A model generated the notes under the pieces. The model was not told where the DNA came from. It searched no databases and saw nothing but the letters and a program-made list of their open reading frames with translations. This document shows, piece after piece, positions 50,143 through 60,213 of a DNA stretch of 64,000 nt (the stretch's first letter is position 1; each line of letters starts with the position of its first letter). The stretch lies in NCBI RefSeq assembly GCF_042434095.1, contig NZ_JBHLUE010000012.1:98282-162281 (forward strand). Direction: 5' to 3'. Both the position numbers and the translations under genes were made by a program. Source of the DNA: KBS50 sp042434095 (lineage in GTDB: Bacteria; Actinomycetota; Actinomycetes; Mycobacteriales; Micromonosporaceae).

Positions 50143-51045
50143 GTGGTGGGCAGGCACCAGGACGCGGCCGTGGTGGTCGGGGTGGACGGTTCGGCGGACG
50201 CACGCCGGGCCATAGAGCTGGCCGCCGCCGAGGCCCACCGCCGACACCGATCGATCCGGGTCGTGCACGCGTTCCTCTGGCCGATGCTGCACGTGGACGT
50301 CGACCCCCCACCGGAGGGGCCGCCGGAGGCCGGGCTCCGGCGCCAGGCGGACCGGATCCTCCAGGCCGCCCTCGCCGAGACCCGCGCCGCCGTCGACGGC
50401 GTACCGGTCGAGGGCGAGGTGGTGGACGGCCAGCCGGCGGCGGTGCTCTGCCGGGAGAGCCGGGACGCCAGCCTCGTCGTGGTCGGCGACCGGGGACTGG
50501 GCGGCTTCGGCAGCCTGCTCGTCGGCTCCATCGCCCTGCAGACCGCCTCGTACGCCAGCTGCCCGGTGCTGGTGGCGCGCGGCGCGGAGCACCCCGGCGG
50601 GCCGGTGGTGGTCGGTGTGGACGGCTCCGCCACCTCCCAGCAGGCTCTCGCGGTGGCCGCGGAGGAGGCCGCGCTGCGCGGCGCCGAACTGCGGGCCGTG
50701 CACGCCTTCCGGCATCCCCGCTCGAACGGCCCGGGCGACATGATGCCGCTGGTGTACGACACCGAGTCGCTGCGCGCCGAGGAGGACCGGCGGCTCGCCG
50801 AGGCCGTGGCCGACTGGCAGGACCGCTACCCCGAGGTGCCGGTCATCCGGCGCGTGGCGCACGCGCGGGCGGCGCCGACGCTGATCGAGGAGTCGGCCCG
50901 GGCTCAGCTCGTGGTGGTCGGCGCCCGCGGCCGCGGCGGGCTCGCCGGCCTGGTGCTCGGCTCTACCAGCCAGGCCGTGCTGCACCACGCGCACTGCCCC
51001 ACGATCATCGCGCCGGTCCCGCATGGGCCCGCCGGGGACGGGTAG
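50143..51045 (+). CDS. Tandem-domain universal stress protein
   Basis: 300 residues and two UspA domains. The first runs 8-145 (VVVGVDGSADARRAIELAA to VVVGDRGLGGFGSLLVGSIAL) and the second 155-292 (VVVGVDGSATSQQALAVAAEEAA to VVVGARGRGGLAGLVLGSTSQAVLHHAHCP). Both have the ATP-binding G-x2-G-x9-G-S/T loop. Such proteins respond to hypoxia, starvation or stress. Two adjacent GTG codons (50143 and 50146) can serve as the start. Confidence 0.92.
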   Translation: MVGRHQDAAVVVGVDGSADARRAIELAAAEAHRRHRSIRVVHAFLWPMLHVDVDPPPEGPPEAGLRRQADRILQAALAETRAAVDGVPVEGEVVDGQPAAVLCRESRDASLVVVGDRGLGGFGSLLVGSIALQTASYASCPVLVARGAEHPGGPVVVGVDGSATSQQALAVAAEEAALRGAELRAVHAFRHPRSNGPGDMMPLVYDTESLRAEEDRRLAEAVADWQDRYPEVPVIRRVAHARAAPTLIEESARAQLVVVGARGRGGLAGLVLGSTSQAVLHHAHCPTIIAPVPHGPAGDG

Positions 51046-51088
51046 ACACCGCGAACGCCAGTAGTCGAGGCCAGGGAGGCGCACCGCC

Positions 51089-51298
51089 ATGCCAGGACCA
51101 CGTCCGGGAAGCAACGCGTACGACGTCCAACGGGCCCGCCTGCGCAAACAGCTGGAGAACTCGGGCGCCGCGAACGACAAGAAGGCCGACGAGGCCGCCA
51201 ACAAGGTGCTGCAGTCCGACCGCGGCCAGCGCGGCGTGCTGCGCGGCGACCGGGGGCTGGGGCCGAAGGGCGAGCGCGACCGGGGCGAGCCGCGATGA
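51089..51298 (+). CDS. Small charged protein
   Basis: 69 residues, mostly charged helix: NAYDVQRARLRKQLENSGAANDKKADEAANKVLQ, then an Arg/Gly-rich tail. GGGAGG lies nine bases before the ATG. The stop overlaps the next ATG (ATGA). It has no known function but is a plausible stress-related cytoplasmic protein. Confidence 0.75.
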   Translation: MPGPRPGSNAYDVQRARLRKQLENSGAANDKKADEAANKVLQSDRGQRGVLRGDRGLGPKGERDRGEPR

Positions 51299-51765
51299 AC
51301 CGGACGCTCCCCGCGGACCGGTTGCTGTCCGGGACACTGGCCGGACTGGCCGGCAGCTCGGCGCTCAACGTGGTCACGTACCTGGACATGGCCGTCCGGG
51401 CGCGACCCACCAGCAGCACGCCCGAGGAGACGGTGCGGCGGCTGGCCGACACCGCCCACGTACCACTCGGGCCCGAGGACCGGGCGGCGAATCGCCGCGC
51501 GGGCCTCGGGCCACTGCTGGGTTACGTGTCCGGGGTGGCGACCGCGGTCGGGTACGCCCTGCTGGTCCGCCGCCGGTTACCGGTTCCGGTCGCGGCCGGC
51601 CTGCTCGGGGTGGGCGCGATGGTCGGCTCGGATGCCCCGATCGCGGCGCTGCGGGTCAGCGATCCGCGGACCTGGAGCGCCGGCTCCTGGCTGTCCGACC
51701 TCGTGCCGCACCTGGCGTACGGTCTCGCGGCCGCCGTCACGCTCGACCGCCTGAGCGGCGACTGA
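51295..51765 (+). CDS. Membrane protein coupled to the small charged protein
   Basis: 156 residues with four hydrophobic segments: LSGTLAGLAGSSALNVVTYLDM near 11-32, GPLLGYVSGVATAVGYALLV near 70-90, PVAAGLLGVGAMVGSDAPI near 97-116, and LVPHLAYGLAAAVTLDRL at the end. The function is unknown. It follows the universal stress gene and the small charged gene on the same strand, so the three may form a stress operon. Confidence 0.75.
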   Translation: MNRTLPADRLLSGTLAGLAGSSALNVVTYLDMAVRARPTSSTPEETVRRLADTAHVPLGPEDRAANRRAGLGPLLGYVSGVATAVGYALLVRRRLPVPVAAGLLGVGAMVGSDAPIAALRVSDPRTWSAGSWLSDLVPHLAYGLAAAVTLDRLSGD

Positions 51766-51770
51766 GCGAG

Positions 51771-51808
51771 GGCCGCCCCGAGCGGCTCAGCGGTCCCGCT
51801 CGGCGGCC
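51771..51808. terminator. Bidirectional hairpin between convergent genes
   Basis: GGCCGCCCCGAGCGG and CCGCTCGGCGGCC pair as a 13-bp stem with a two-base bulge and a ten-base loop. It lies between the stop of the membrane protein gene and overlaps the end of the convergent small gene. Confidence 0.65.
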
Positions 51809-51972
51809 ACCGGACGGCCGGCCGGGCCGTACGGCGAGACCTGCTCCGGCGGTACCGGCCGGGCCGCGCCGCCGCGCCCGCCCGGGCGGGCGCCCGGGCC
51901 CGGCTCGCGACTGTCCTGGACCAAGGGATTCTTCTCGTTGCGCCGCATCTCGGGCTGCTGGATGTTCGGCAT
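51787..51972 (-). CDS. Small Arg/Pro-rich protein
   Basis: 61 residues, beginning MPNIQQPEMRRNEKNPLVQDS and then Gly/Pro-rich with GRGGAARPVPPEQVSPYG. AAGGAG lies ten bases before the ATG, one of the clearer ribosome binding sites here, so translation is likely. It is probably disordered. The function is unknown. Confidence 0.65.
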   Translation of the reverse strand: MPNIQQPEMRRNEKNPLVQDSREPGPGARPGGRGGAARPVPPEQVSPYGPAGRPVAAERDR

Positions 51973-52089
51973 GGCCGTAACTCCTTCCCTCCGCGCACCC
52001 GCTGGATACCCGGGCCCGCCGGCCGGCATTCGTCCGGCGGCCGCCGGCCGGCCACGCGTGCCGGGCCACCGGGCGGGTAAGCGGGCCGC

Positions 52090-52803
52090 ATGGCGCAACC
52101 GCGGGCAATCGTGACGACCCTGCTCGAACGGCACGGCCGGACGTACGCCGAGGAGGCCGGCATCGCCCTGGTCGACCGGCCCGGCCCGCTCTACCAGCTG
52201 CTGGTGCTGGCCACCCTGCTCAGCACCAGGATCCGGGCCGGCGTGGGCGTGGCGGCCGCCCGGGAGCTCTTCGCCGCCCGCTACCGGACGCCGCGGGCGA
52301 TGGCCGACGCGAGCTGGCAGGACCGGGTGGATGCGCTGGGCCGCGGGCACTACCGCCGGTACGACGAACGCACGGCCACCATGCTCGGGAACGGCGCCCT
52401 GCTGTGCCTGGACCGGTGGCACGGCGACCTGCGCCGGTTGCACCGCGCCGCGAACGGACAGCCGACGGCGCTGCGTACCGAACTCACCGCCTTCCCCGGT
52501 ATCGGCCCCACGGGGGCGGCCATCTACCTGCGCGAGGTCCAGGGGGTGTGGCCGGACATCGCCCCCTACCTGGACCGCCGCGCGGCCGGCGCGGCCCGCC
52601 GGCTGGGGCTGCCCGGCTCGCCCGCCGAACTCGCCGAACTGGCGCCGGACGGCCAACTGCCGCGCCTGGTGGCGGCGCTGGTCCGGGTGTCACTGGGCGC
52701 GGAGGACCCGGACCGGCTGCGCGCGGGCGGCGGCGGGCGGCCCGCCGGCCGGGCCGGCGCGGCACGGACATCGCGGCGCGCCCCCGCCACGGCGCGGCGC
52801 TGA
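52090..52803 (+). CDS. Helix-hairpin-helix endonuclease III-like protein without the catalytic Lys
   Basis: 237 residues. The HhH-GPD fold is recognisable: LYQLLVLATLLSTRIRAGVGVAAARELF, then the hairpin TELTAFPGIGPTGAAIYLREV near 135-155, followed by VWPDIAPYLDRRAAGAARRLGL with an Asp at the catalytic position. The Lys that follows the hairpin in bifunctional glycosylases (GVGRKTA type) is replaced, and there are no iron-sulfur Cys. It may be a monofunctional glycosylase or a DNA-binding protein only. A disordered Arg/Gly tail ends it. Confidence 0.75.
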   Translation: MAQPRAIVTTLLERHGRTYAEEAGIALVDRPGPLYQLLVLATLLSTRIRAGVGVAAARELFAARYRTPRAMADASWQDRVDALGRGHYRRYDERTATMLGNGALLCLDRWHGDLRRLHRAANGQPTALRTELTAFPGIGPTGAAIYLREVQGVWPDIAPYLDRRAAGAARRLGLPGSPAELAELAPDGQLPRLVAALVRVSLGAEDPDRLRAGGGGRPAGRAGAARTSRRAPATARR

Positions 52804-52890
52804 CCCGGCCTAGGCCGCACCGCTGGCGTGGCCACCCCGGGCCGAACCGCTGACCCGCCGCCCAGCGCCGCAGCACTGACCCGGCCGCCC

Positions 52891-52953
52891 GGCGCCGCTG
52901 CCTCGCCGGCCGGCGCCGCTGCCTCGCCGGCCGGCGCCGCTGCCTCGCCGGCC
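52891..52953. repeat. Three 21-bp tandem repeats
   Basis: Three perfect copies of a 21-bp unit that begins GGCGCCGCTGCCTCG lie in the space before the small membrane protein gene. A fourth partial copy follows. No coding role is seen. Confidence 0.85.
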
Positions 52954-52985
52954 GGCGTCGACCCGGCCGACGGGCGGCGCCGGGC

Positions 52986-53168
52986 TCAACCCGTGGAGTT
53001 GTTGGCCCCCGGCTTGGTCAGCTGCCAGACGACCAGGGCGGCCGCCGCGGCCACCAGCAGCAGCGTGTTGGACACCCGGTGCGAGCCGTCGCGCTGGTTG
53101 CTGCCCAGGTAGATGACGGCCAGCCCGGCCAGGATGGACAGGAACGTGCGTAGCCCCCGGTTCTTCAC
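52986..53168 (-). CDS. Small two-helix membrane protein
   Basis: 60 residues: a basic start MKNRGLRTFL, one helix with SILAGLAVIYLG near 11-22, a hydrophilic loop SNQRDGSHRVSN, and a second helix TLLLVAAAAALVVWQL near 35-50. This is a typical small actinobacterial membrane protein. The function is unknown. Confidence 0.65.
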   Translation of the reverse strand: MKNRGLRTFLSILAGLAVIYLGSNQRDGSHRVSNTLLLVAAAAALVVWQLTKPGANNSTG

Positions 53169-53248
53169 GAGCCGACGGTAGGGCCGCCGACCGGCCCGGA
53201 CCGGACGAATCCCCCGGCTGTCCCCCGGTCAGGGGGCTGCCACGCCGG

Positions 53249-53464
53249 TCAGGCGTCGACCTCCAGGCTGTCCAGCCCGATCTTCTGGTAGGCCAGCCAG
53301 CGGGCCAGCGCGGGCATGCCGAGCAGCCACAGCGGGGCCGACTCGGTCGTGCCGTTCGTGGCGTACACGGCGAACCGCAGGTCGGGCGCCCGGTACGCCT
53401 CGATCCGCCAGCGGTGGTTGCTGTCCCGCCAGATCGCCGCCGGGTCCCCCAGGTCCACGTCCAC
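53249..53464 (-). CDS. Small conserved-looking cytoplasmic protein
   Basis: 71 residues, beginning MDVDLGDPAAIWRDSNHRWRIEAY and ending LGMPALARWLAYQKIGLDSLEVDA. The dense Trp, aromatic and charged content indicates a folded domain rather than a chance frame. Family and function are not recognised. It lies 80 bases after the end of selB on the same strand, so it may belong to the same transcript. Confidence 0.6.
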   Translation of the reverse strand: MDVDLGDPAAIWRDSNHRWRIEAYRAPDLRFAVYATNGTTESAPLWLLGMPALARWLAYQKIGLDSLEVDA

Positions 53465-53544
53465 GGCCTCACGCTAGGCCCGGTGTGACCAGCAGGTGCG
53501 GCTTTCCGCCCGTCCCTCCGGTCGATCACAGCGTCTACCGCATC

Positions 53545-55298
53545 CTAGGACGCTAGGGTACGGGTCCCGTCGTCCGCCCGCCGGGTCACCCCGCGCCGGT
53601 CCAGCAGCTCCAGCAGCGGCACGGCCACCCGCCGGCTGGTGTCCAGCGCCTGCCGGGCCGCGCTCAGCGTGAACGGCTGCGACAACCCGGCCAGCACCTT
53701 CGCCGCCGCCTCCGGCGCGTCCGGCAGCAGCACCACGGTCTCGGCCAGCCGGAGCACCCGGCCGGCCCGTACGGCGGCGCCCAGCTCCCGCGCGCCGAGA
53801 CCCAGCTCCGCCAACCGGGCCGCCTCCGGCGCCTGGAACGGCGCCCCGGCCAGCTCGGCGGCCAACCGGTCGACGGCCGCGGCCACCGGCCCGGGCAGCC
53901 CGGGCGCCTCCGGGCCGACCAGCACCCGACCGGCGGCCAGCCGCAACGGCGGTCGGATCAGGGCCTCGACCAGGATCCGTTCCGGCAGGCCCAGCCGCTG
54001 GCGCAGGGTCTCCACCGGTACGCCCGCGGCCAGCGGATCCGCGGCCCGCTCCCGGTGCACCTCGGCCACCAGCCGGCCGGCCAGCCCCGTCCAGTGCGCC
54101 GGGTCGGCATGCCACTGTCCGGCCACCGGCTCGCCGGTCGGGGACACCCCCATCCGTTCCAGCTCGGCCCGCCGGAGCAGGCCCCGGCGGCGCAGCTCGG
54201 ACGCCTCATCCGGCCGGCCGTTCAGGGTGGCCAGCACGGCCGCCCGATCCGCGGCCGCGCCCCGGCGCCGCAGCGCGGGCGGCGCCACGTCCAGCACGAT
54301 GACCCCGCCCGCGACGTGCCGCCGGCCGGGGTCGCGCAGCAGGGCCCGGTCGCCGACCCGCAGCGGCAGCGCGCGGGCCAGCCGCAGCCGGGCGGTGTCC
54401 GGGCCCAGCGGGCGGACCCGGGCGGCCACGGCCGCCGAGCCGGCGTGCAGCATCAGCTCGGACCCGAGCTCCGCGACCGGATCCCCGGCCAGCCGCACGT
54501 CGAGCACGTCGGTCAGGCCGAATCGGCCCGGCGTGAGCAGGACGTCGCCGCGGCCGATCGCATCCCGCGGAACGCCGCGCAGGTTCACCGCCACCCGGGC
54601 CACCGCGGCCACCTCGCCGGTGGCGCGGCCGAGCGACTGCAGGCCGCGTACCCGGACCCGCTGGCCGCCGGCCAGCTCCAGGTCGTCCCCCACCCGCAGG
54701 GTGCCGGCGCCGAGCGTCCCGGTCACCACCGTGCCGCTGCCGCGGATCGAGAAGGACCGGTCCACCCACAGCCGGACCGGGGCGGTCGGGTCCGCCGGTG
54801 GGAGCCCGGCGACCAGCCGGTCGAGCTCGGCCCGCAGCCGATCCAGCCCGGCCCCGGTGGCGCCGCTCACGGCCACGGCCGCCACCTCGCCCAGCGAGCT
54901 GGCCCGCAGCTCGTCCCGGGCCAGCTCCAGGGCGGGCGCCGGATCGGCGAGGTCGGAGCGCGTCACCACCAGCAGCCCGTGGGCCACCCCGAGCGCGTTC
55001 AGCGCCGCCAGGTGCTCGGCCGACTGCGGCATCCACCCCTCGTCGGCGGCCACCACGATCATGGCGGCCGGGACCGGGCCGACTCCGGCCAGCATGTTGG
55101 GCACGAACCGTTCGTGTCCCGGGACGTCCACGAACGCCAGCACGGCGCCCGAGGGCAGGCCGGTCCAGGCGAACCCGAGGTCGATCGTCATGCCCCGACG
55201 CCGCTCCTCGGCCCAGCGGTCCGGCTCCATCCCGGTGAGCGCCCGGACCAGCGTGGACTTGCCGTGGTCGACGTGGCCCGCGGTGGCGATGACGTGCA

Positions 55299-55299
<1 letters not shown>
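53545..55299 (-). CDS. selB: Selenocysteine-specific elongation factor SelB
   Basis: 584 residues. The GTPase domain has GHVDHGKST (G1) near 8, RRGMTIDLGF (G2), DVPGHERF (G3) and VTRSD (G4, where Arg replaces the usual Lys). The domains II and III resemble EF-Tu, and the C-terminal third is made of winged helices (ending with ALDTSRRVAVPLLELLDRRGVTRR) that bind the SECIS hairpin. It carries Sec-tRNA to UGA codons next to SECIS elements. The ATG overlaps the selA stop by one base. Together with selA, selC and fdhA it forms a complete decoding unit. Confidence 0.96.
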
Positions 55300-56813
<1,514 letters not shown>

Positions 56814-56872
56814 GCGCTGCTCCCTGCCCGGTACGGGCCGGCGGCCGAGCGCCGGCCACCGGCATGACGTAA

Positions 56873-56965
56873 CGGAGGCGGACGGGAATCGAACCCGCCC
56901 AGCCCGGATCCCGGGCCACACCGGTTTTGAAGACCGGGAGGGGCACCAGCCGCCTGAACGCCTCC
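56873..56965 (-). tRNA. selC: tRNA-Sec (anticodon UCA)
   Basis: 93 nucleotides, the length expected of bacterial tRNA-Sec. The acceptor stem pairs GGAGGCG with CGCCTCC and ends with discriminator G. The anticodon arm is CCGGT-CTTCAAA-ACCGG with anticodon TCA (plus-strand TGA at 56928-56930). A long variable arm with the 6-bp stem GCCCGG/CCGGGC follows, then a T arm with GGTTCGATTCC. CCA is not encoded. It lies between selA and the divergent nitrilase gene. Confidence 0.95.
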
Positions 56966-57053
56966 GTCGGTCACTTAACCACACCCGCCTCGGCCTCGCC
57001 GGACGGGGCACGTACCCCGCCACCGGCGCCCGCTCCGGCGATACGGTGACCGG

Positions 57054-57776
57054 GTGCGGATCGGTGCCTGCCAGACGCCGGAGGTCCTCGGCGACGTGGC
57101 CACGGCGACGCGCGTCATGCTGGACTTCGCCGACCGGGCGCAGGTCGACCTGCTGCTGTTCCCCGAGTGCTTCCTGCAGGGCTACCTGGTCACCGCGGAA
57201 CACGTCCGGCGGCAGGCGGTCGACCTCGGCTCGCCGGACCTGACCGCGCTGCTCGCGCCGCTGGCCCGGGTCCGGCCGACGCTGGTGTTCGGCGTGCTCG
57301 AGCGGTGCGGGGACCGGTACCACAACACGGCCCTGGTGGTGGCGCGCGGACGGGTCCTCGGCCGCTACCGCAAGACGTTTCTGACCCCGGCCGAGTCGAT
57401 GTTCACCCCCGGCGAGGCGTACCCGATCTTCGACTGCGCCGGGGTCCGGTTCGGGATCAACATCTGCTACGACACCGGCTTCCCCGGCGCGGCCGCCGCG
57501 GTGGCCGCCGGCGGGGCGGACGTGCTGCTGGTCCCGGCCCAGAACATGATGCGCCGGCAGGCGGCGCTCCGGTGGCGCGACCTGCACACCGAGATCCGCC
57601 TGCGGCGGGTCCGCGAGACCGGCATGTGGCTGGCCTCCGCCGACGTCACGGGAGAACGAGACGAACAGCGGATCGGTCTCGGTCCGACCTGTGTGATCGA
57701 CCCGGCCGGCCGGGTGGTGGCCCAGGTGCCGACCGGGACGACCGGCATGGCCGTCGCCGAGATTCCGCCGCCCTGA
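57054..57776 (+). CDS. Nitrilase-superfamily carbon-nitrogen hydrolase
   Basis: 240 residues. The catalytic triad is visible as Glu in LLFPECFLQGY, Lys in RYRKTFLTPAE and Cys in GINICYDTGFPG. The family hydrolyses amides or nitriles, and the substrate here is unknown. It is divergent from selC and convergent with the nrfD-like gene. No functional link with selenium is known, so its position within the module may be chance. Confidence 0.9.
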   Translation: MRIGACQTPEVLGDVATATRVMLDFADRAQVDLLLFPECFLQGYLVTAEHVRRQAVDLGSPDLTALLAPLARVRPTLVFGVLERCGDRYHNTALVVARGRVLGRYRKTFLTPAESMFTPGEAYPIFDCAGVRFGINICYDTGFPGAAAAVAAGGADVLLVPAQNMMRRQAALRWRDLHTEIRLRRVRETGMWLASADVTGERDEQRIGLGPTCVIDPAGRVVAQVPTGTTGMAVAEIPPP

Positions 57777-57936
57777 CCGCCCGCGCGCCAGGTGCCGACA
57801 TGCTGCCCCGCCGCGACGGCGCGGCGGGTGGCCGCGCCGGGTAGCGACGACGGCGCGGCGGGTGGCGACGAGTTGCCCGACGGGGCGGCGCCGGCCGGCC
57901 TACCGGGGCCGGTCGCCGTCGACCGGGCCGGTCAAC

Positions 57937-59121
57937 CTATCGGGGCCGGTCGTCGCCGGCTTGGGCGAGCCGTTCGCGCTGCGGCACCACCGTGTACCGC
58001 GGGTCGCGGGCCGAGGCGACGCCGCCGTGGAAGATGCCGAACCGGGTGGCCACGGACGCCCCCAGCAGCACCGCGCCGGAGACCGCAGACGCCAGCCGGC
58101 TGCGCCGGCCCAGCAGCGCACCCACCACGCCTAGGGCGGTGAGGTTGCGGCCAGTGCGCAGCAGCCGGCCGGCGGATCCGGTGCGGTAGGGCTCGCTGAG
58201 CAGGCCGAGCCGGTGTTCCACCCGGCGGGCCGCGGCCAGCTCGACCGCCGCGCCGGCCACCGCGAGCCGCCGGGCCGGACCGGCCTGGTCGACCGGCGCG
58301 GCCAGCAGCCCGAGGCCGGCGCCGCTGGCCAGCGCGCTGCCGCCGAACACGAACGGCAGCTCCGGGTACGCCTCGTGCCACGACGGCACGGCCGTGTCGG
58401 CCAGCAGCACGGCCGTGTACGTGGCCAGCGCCGGCGCGGTGGCCGCGGCCGCCAGCCCGGCGGCCGCGCCGACCGGAGGGAGCAACCGGCGGCCGAGACC
58501 GAGCACCCCGCGCTCGGGCAGCACCGGCGCGAGCTCGGACACCGCCGCCACCCCCGCCGCCGGGCCGAACGCGGCGAGGATCCAGGTGCCCACCGACATC
58601 GGCGAGGTCGGCTTGGCCACCCGCAGCATGTGGTGGAAGCGGCTGGGCCGGCCCAGGTCGTTGACCAGGAAGTAGGTGCTCGCGCCGACCGCGCCGAGCG
58701 CGCCGATCCGACCCGCCCGGCGCAGCGCGGGCCGGCCGGTGAGCTGCGCGCCCGCCGCCATCAGGGCGGATCCGGCCGCCAGCCCGCCGGTGAACAGGTA
58801 GGCCGCGATGTCCCACTTCCACACCGGGGCCTTGAGGATCGGCCGGCCGTAGTAGGAGGTGAATTCGGCCGGCGGGACGTTCATCGGCTCGCCGCCGCGG
58901 GCCCGTCGCCGCTCGCCCCGGCCGCGGCCGCCGGCCGGGCGCTCCGGCGCCTCCGGCGGGGGCACCGCCACGCCTCCGGGCGCCGGCGGCCGGACCGGCA
59001 GGTCGCGTTCCCGCGGCGGGGCGGCGGCGCCGAGGCCGGCGGTGCCGATCTCGGCCAAGCGGTCGGTGAACTCGCGGAACCGCCGGCCCACCGGCTCGCC
59101 CCCGGCGTCCCGGGCGGTCAC
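57937..59121 (-). CDS. nrfD: NrfD-like membrane subunit of formate dehydrogenase
   Basis: 394 residues from the GTG at 59121, which overlaps the fdhB stop (GTGA). The first 79 residues are a Pro/Arg-rich cytoplasmic extension (GRRFREFTDRLAEIGTAGLG, then low complexity). From MNVPPAEFTSYYGRP at the in-frame ATG 58884 the protein has about eight to nine helices, with WDIAAYLFTGGLAAGSALMAA and FLVNDLGRPSRFHHMLRVAKPTSPMSVGTWI typical of NrfD. It anchors the dehydrogenase and probably passes electrons to menaquinone. I favour the long form because of the overlap. Confidence 0.85.
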   Translation of the reverse strand: MTARDAGGEPVGRRFREFTDRLAEIGTAGLGAAAPPRERDLPVRPPAPGGVAVPPPEAPERPAGGRGRGERRRARGGEPMNVPPAEFTSYYGRPILKAPVWKWDIAAYLFTGGLAAGSALMAAGAQLTGRPALRRAGRIGALGAVGASTYFLVNDLGRPSRFHHMLRVAKPTSPMSVGTWILAAFGPAAGVAAVSELAPVLPERGVLGLGRRLLPPVGAAAGLAAAATAPALATYTAVLLADTAVPSWHEAYPELPFVFGGSALASGAGLGLLAAPVDQAGPARRLAVAGAAVELAAARRVEHRLGLLSEPYRTGSAGRLLRTGRNLTALGVVGALLGRRSRLASAVSGAVLLGASVATRFGIFHGGVASARDPRYTVVPQRERLAQAGDDRPR

Positions 59122-60209
59122 GCCGACCGTCCCGCGAACGCCACGACGGCCGCGGCCGCCATGGTGAGGGCGGCCAGTCCGGCCCGGCGCCACATCCGGG
59201 GCAGGTCCCGGGTGGTCACCACCGGGTCCGGCGGCAGTCCGTACACCTCGGGCTCGTCCAGCAGCAGGAAGAACGCGCCATCGCCGCCCACCCCGTCGTT
59301 GGGGTCGTGCCCGTAGAGCCGGGCCTCCGGCACGCCCGCCTCGTGTAGCGCGTCGACCCGCTCGGCGGCGCGCTCGCGCAGCTCGTCGAGCGGCCCGTAC
59401 TGGATCGACTCGGTCGGGCAGGCCTGCGCGCAGGCCGGGGTCTTCCCGGCCCCGATCCGGTCGTAGCACAGCGTGCACTTCCACGCCCGGCCGTCGTCCT
59501 TGCGCTGGTCGATGACGCCGTACGGGCAGGCCGGGATGCAGTAGCCGCAGCCGTTGCAGATGTCCTCCTGCACCACCACCGTGCCGAACTCGGTCCGGAA
59601 CAGCGCTCCGGTGGGGCACACGTCCAGGCAGGCCGCGTGCGTGCAGTGCTTGCACACGTCGGACATCATCAGCCAGCGGAAGTCCGTACGCTCGGTGAGC
59701 CCGGTCGACCGGCCCGGCGGCTGCGCGCCGGGCATGCCGAGGAACTGCGACCCGCCGGGCCCCGCGGCACCGGCCGGCGCGACGGCGGCTGCCGGTCCGC
59801 CGGCCATCGCGGCAGCTGCCGCCGGCGCCGGCGCCGGCGGCAGCCCCGGGTTGGTGCCGGTGTCCTTGCTGGTCGTGGACGCGATCGCGGCGTTGGCGGG
59901 GCTGCTCGGCGGGCCGGCCGGGGTGCCGGCGAAGGCCGGGGTCGCCCCGCCGAGCGGGCGCGGCTGCTCGATGAACGCCACGTGCCGCCAGGAGTTCGCG
60001 GTGAGCGCGCCGGTGTTGTCGTACGACATGCCCAGCAGGTCCATGCCGTGCTCCGGGACGAGGTTCCACTCCTTGCAGGCCACCTCGCAGGCCTTGCAAC
60101 CGATGCAGACGCTGGTGTCGGTGAAGAACCCCATCCGCGGCGGCGCCTCGGTGTACCCGGCGTCCGGCGCCGGGTCCAGCGGCCCGTACAGGCTGTTCGA
60201 CTGGGTCAT
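59118..60209 (-). CDS. fdhB: Formate dehydrogenase iron-sulfur subunit
   Basis: 363 residues with four Cys clusters: CIGCKACEVACK near 35, CKHCTHAACLDVCP, CNGCGYCIPACP and CTLCYDR with CAQACP. They ligate [4Fe-4S] centres that carry electrons from FdhA to the membrane subunit. A C-terminal hydrophobic helix (about 340-358) may be an anchor. Residues 93-165 between the first and second clusters are an Ala/Pro/Gly-rich insertion that most homologues lack or have in shorter form. The ATG at 60209 is four bases after the fdhA stop. Confidence 0.95.
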   Translation of the reverse strand: MTQSNSLYGPLDPAPDAGYTEAPPRMGFFTDTSVCIGCKACEVACKEWNLVPEHGMDLLGMSYDNTGALTANSWRHVAFIEQPRPLGGATPAFAGTPAGPPSSPANAAIASTTSKDTGTNPGLPPAPAPAAAAAMAGGPAAAVAPAGAAGPGGSQFLGMPGAQPPGRSTGLTERTDFRWLMMSDVCKHCTHAACLDVCPTGALFRTEFGTVVVQEDICNGCGYCIPACPYGVIDQRKDDGRAWKCTLCYDRIGAGKTPACAQACPTESIQYGPLDELRERAAERVDALHEAGVPEARLYGHDPNDGVGGDGAFFLLLDEPEVYGLPPDPVVTTRDLPRMWRRAGLAALTMAAAAVVAFAGRSA

Positions 60210-60213
60210 CGGC

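Noticed and set aside
57777..57936. Gene in the gap between the nitrilase and nrfD-like genes
   Set aside because: Only short frames of repeated GGCGCGGCGGGTGGC type; no start with an SD and no domain.
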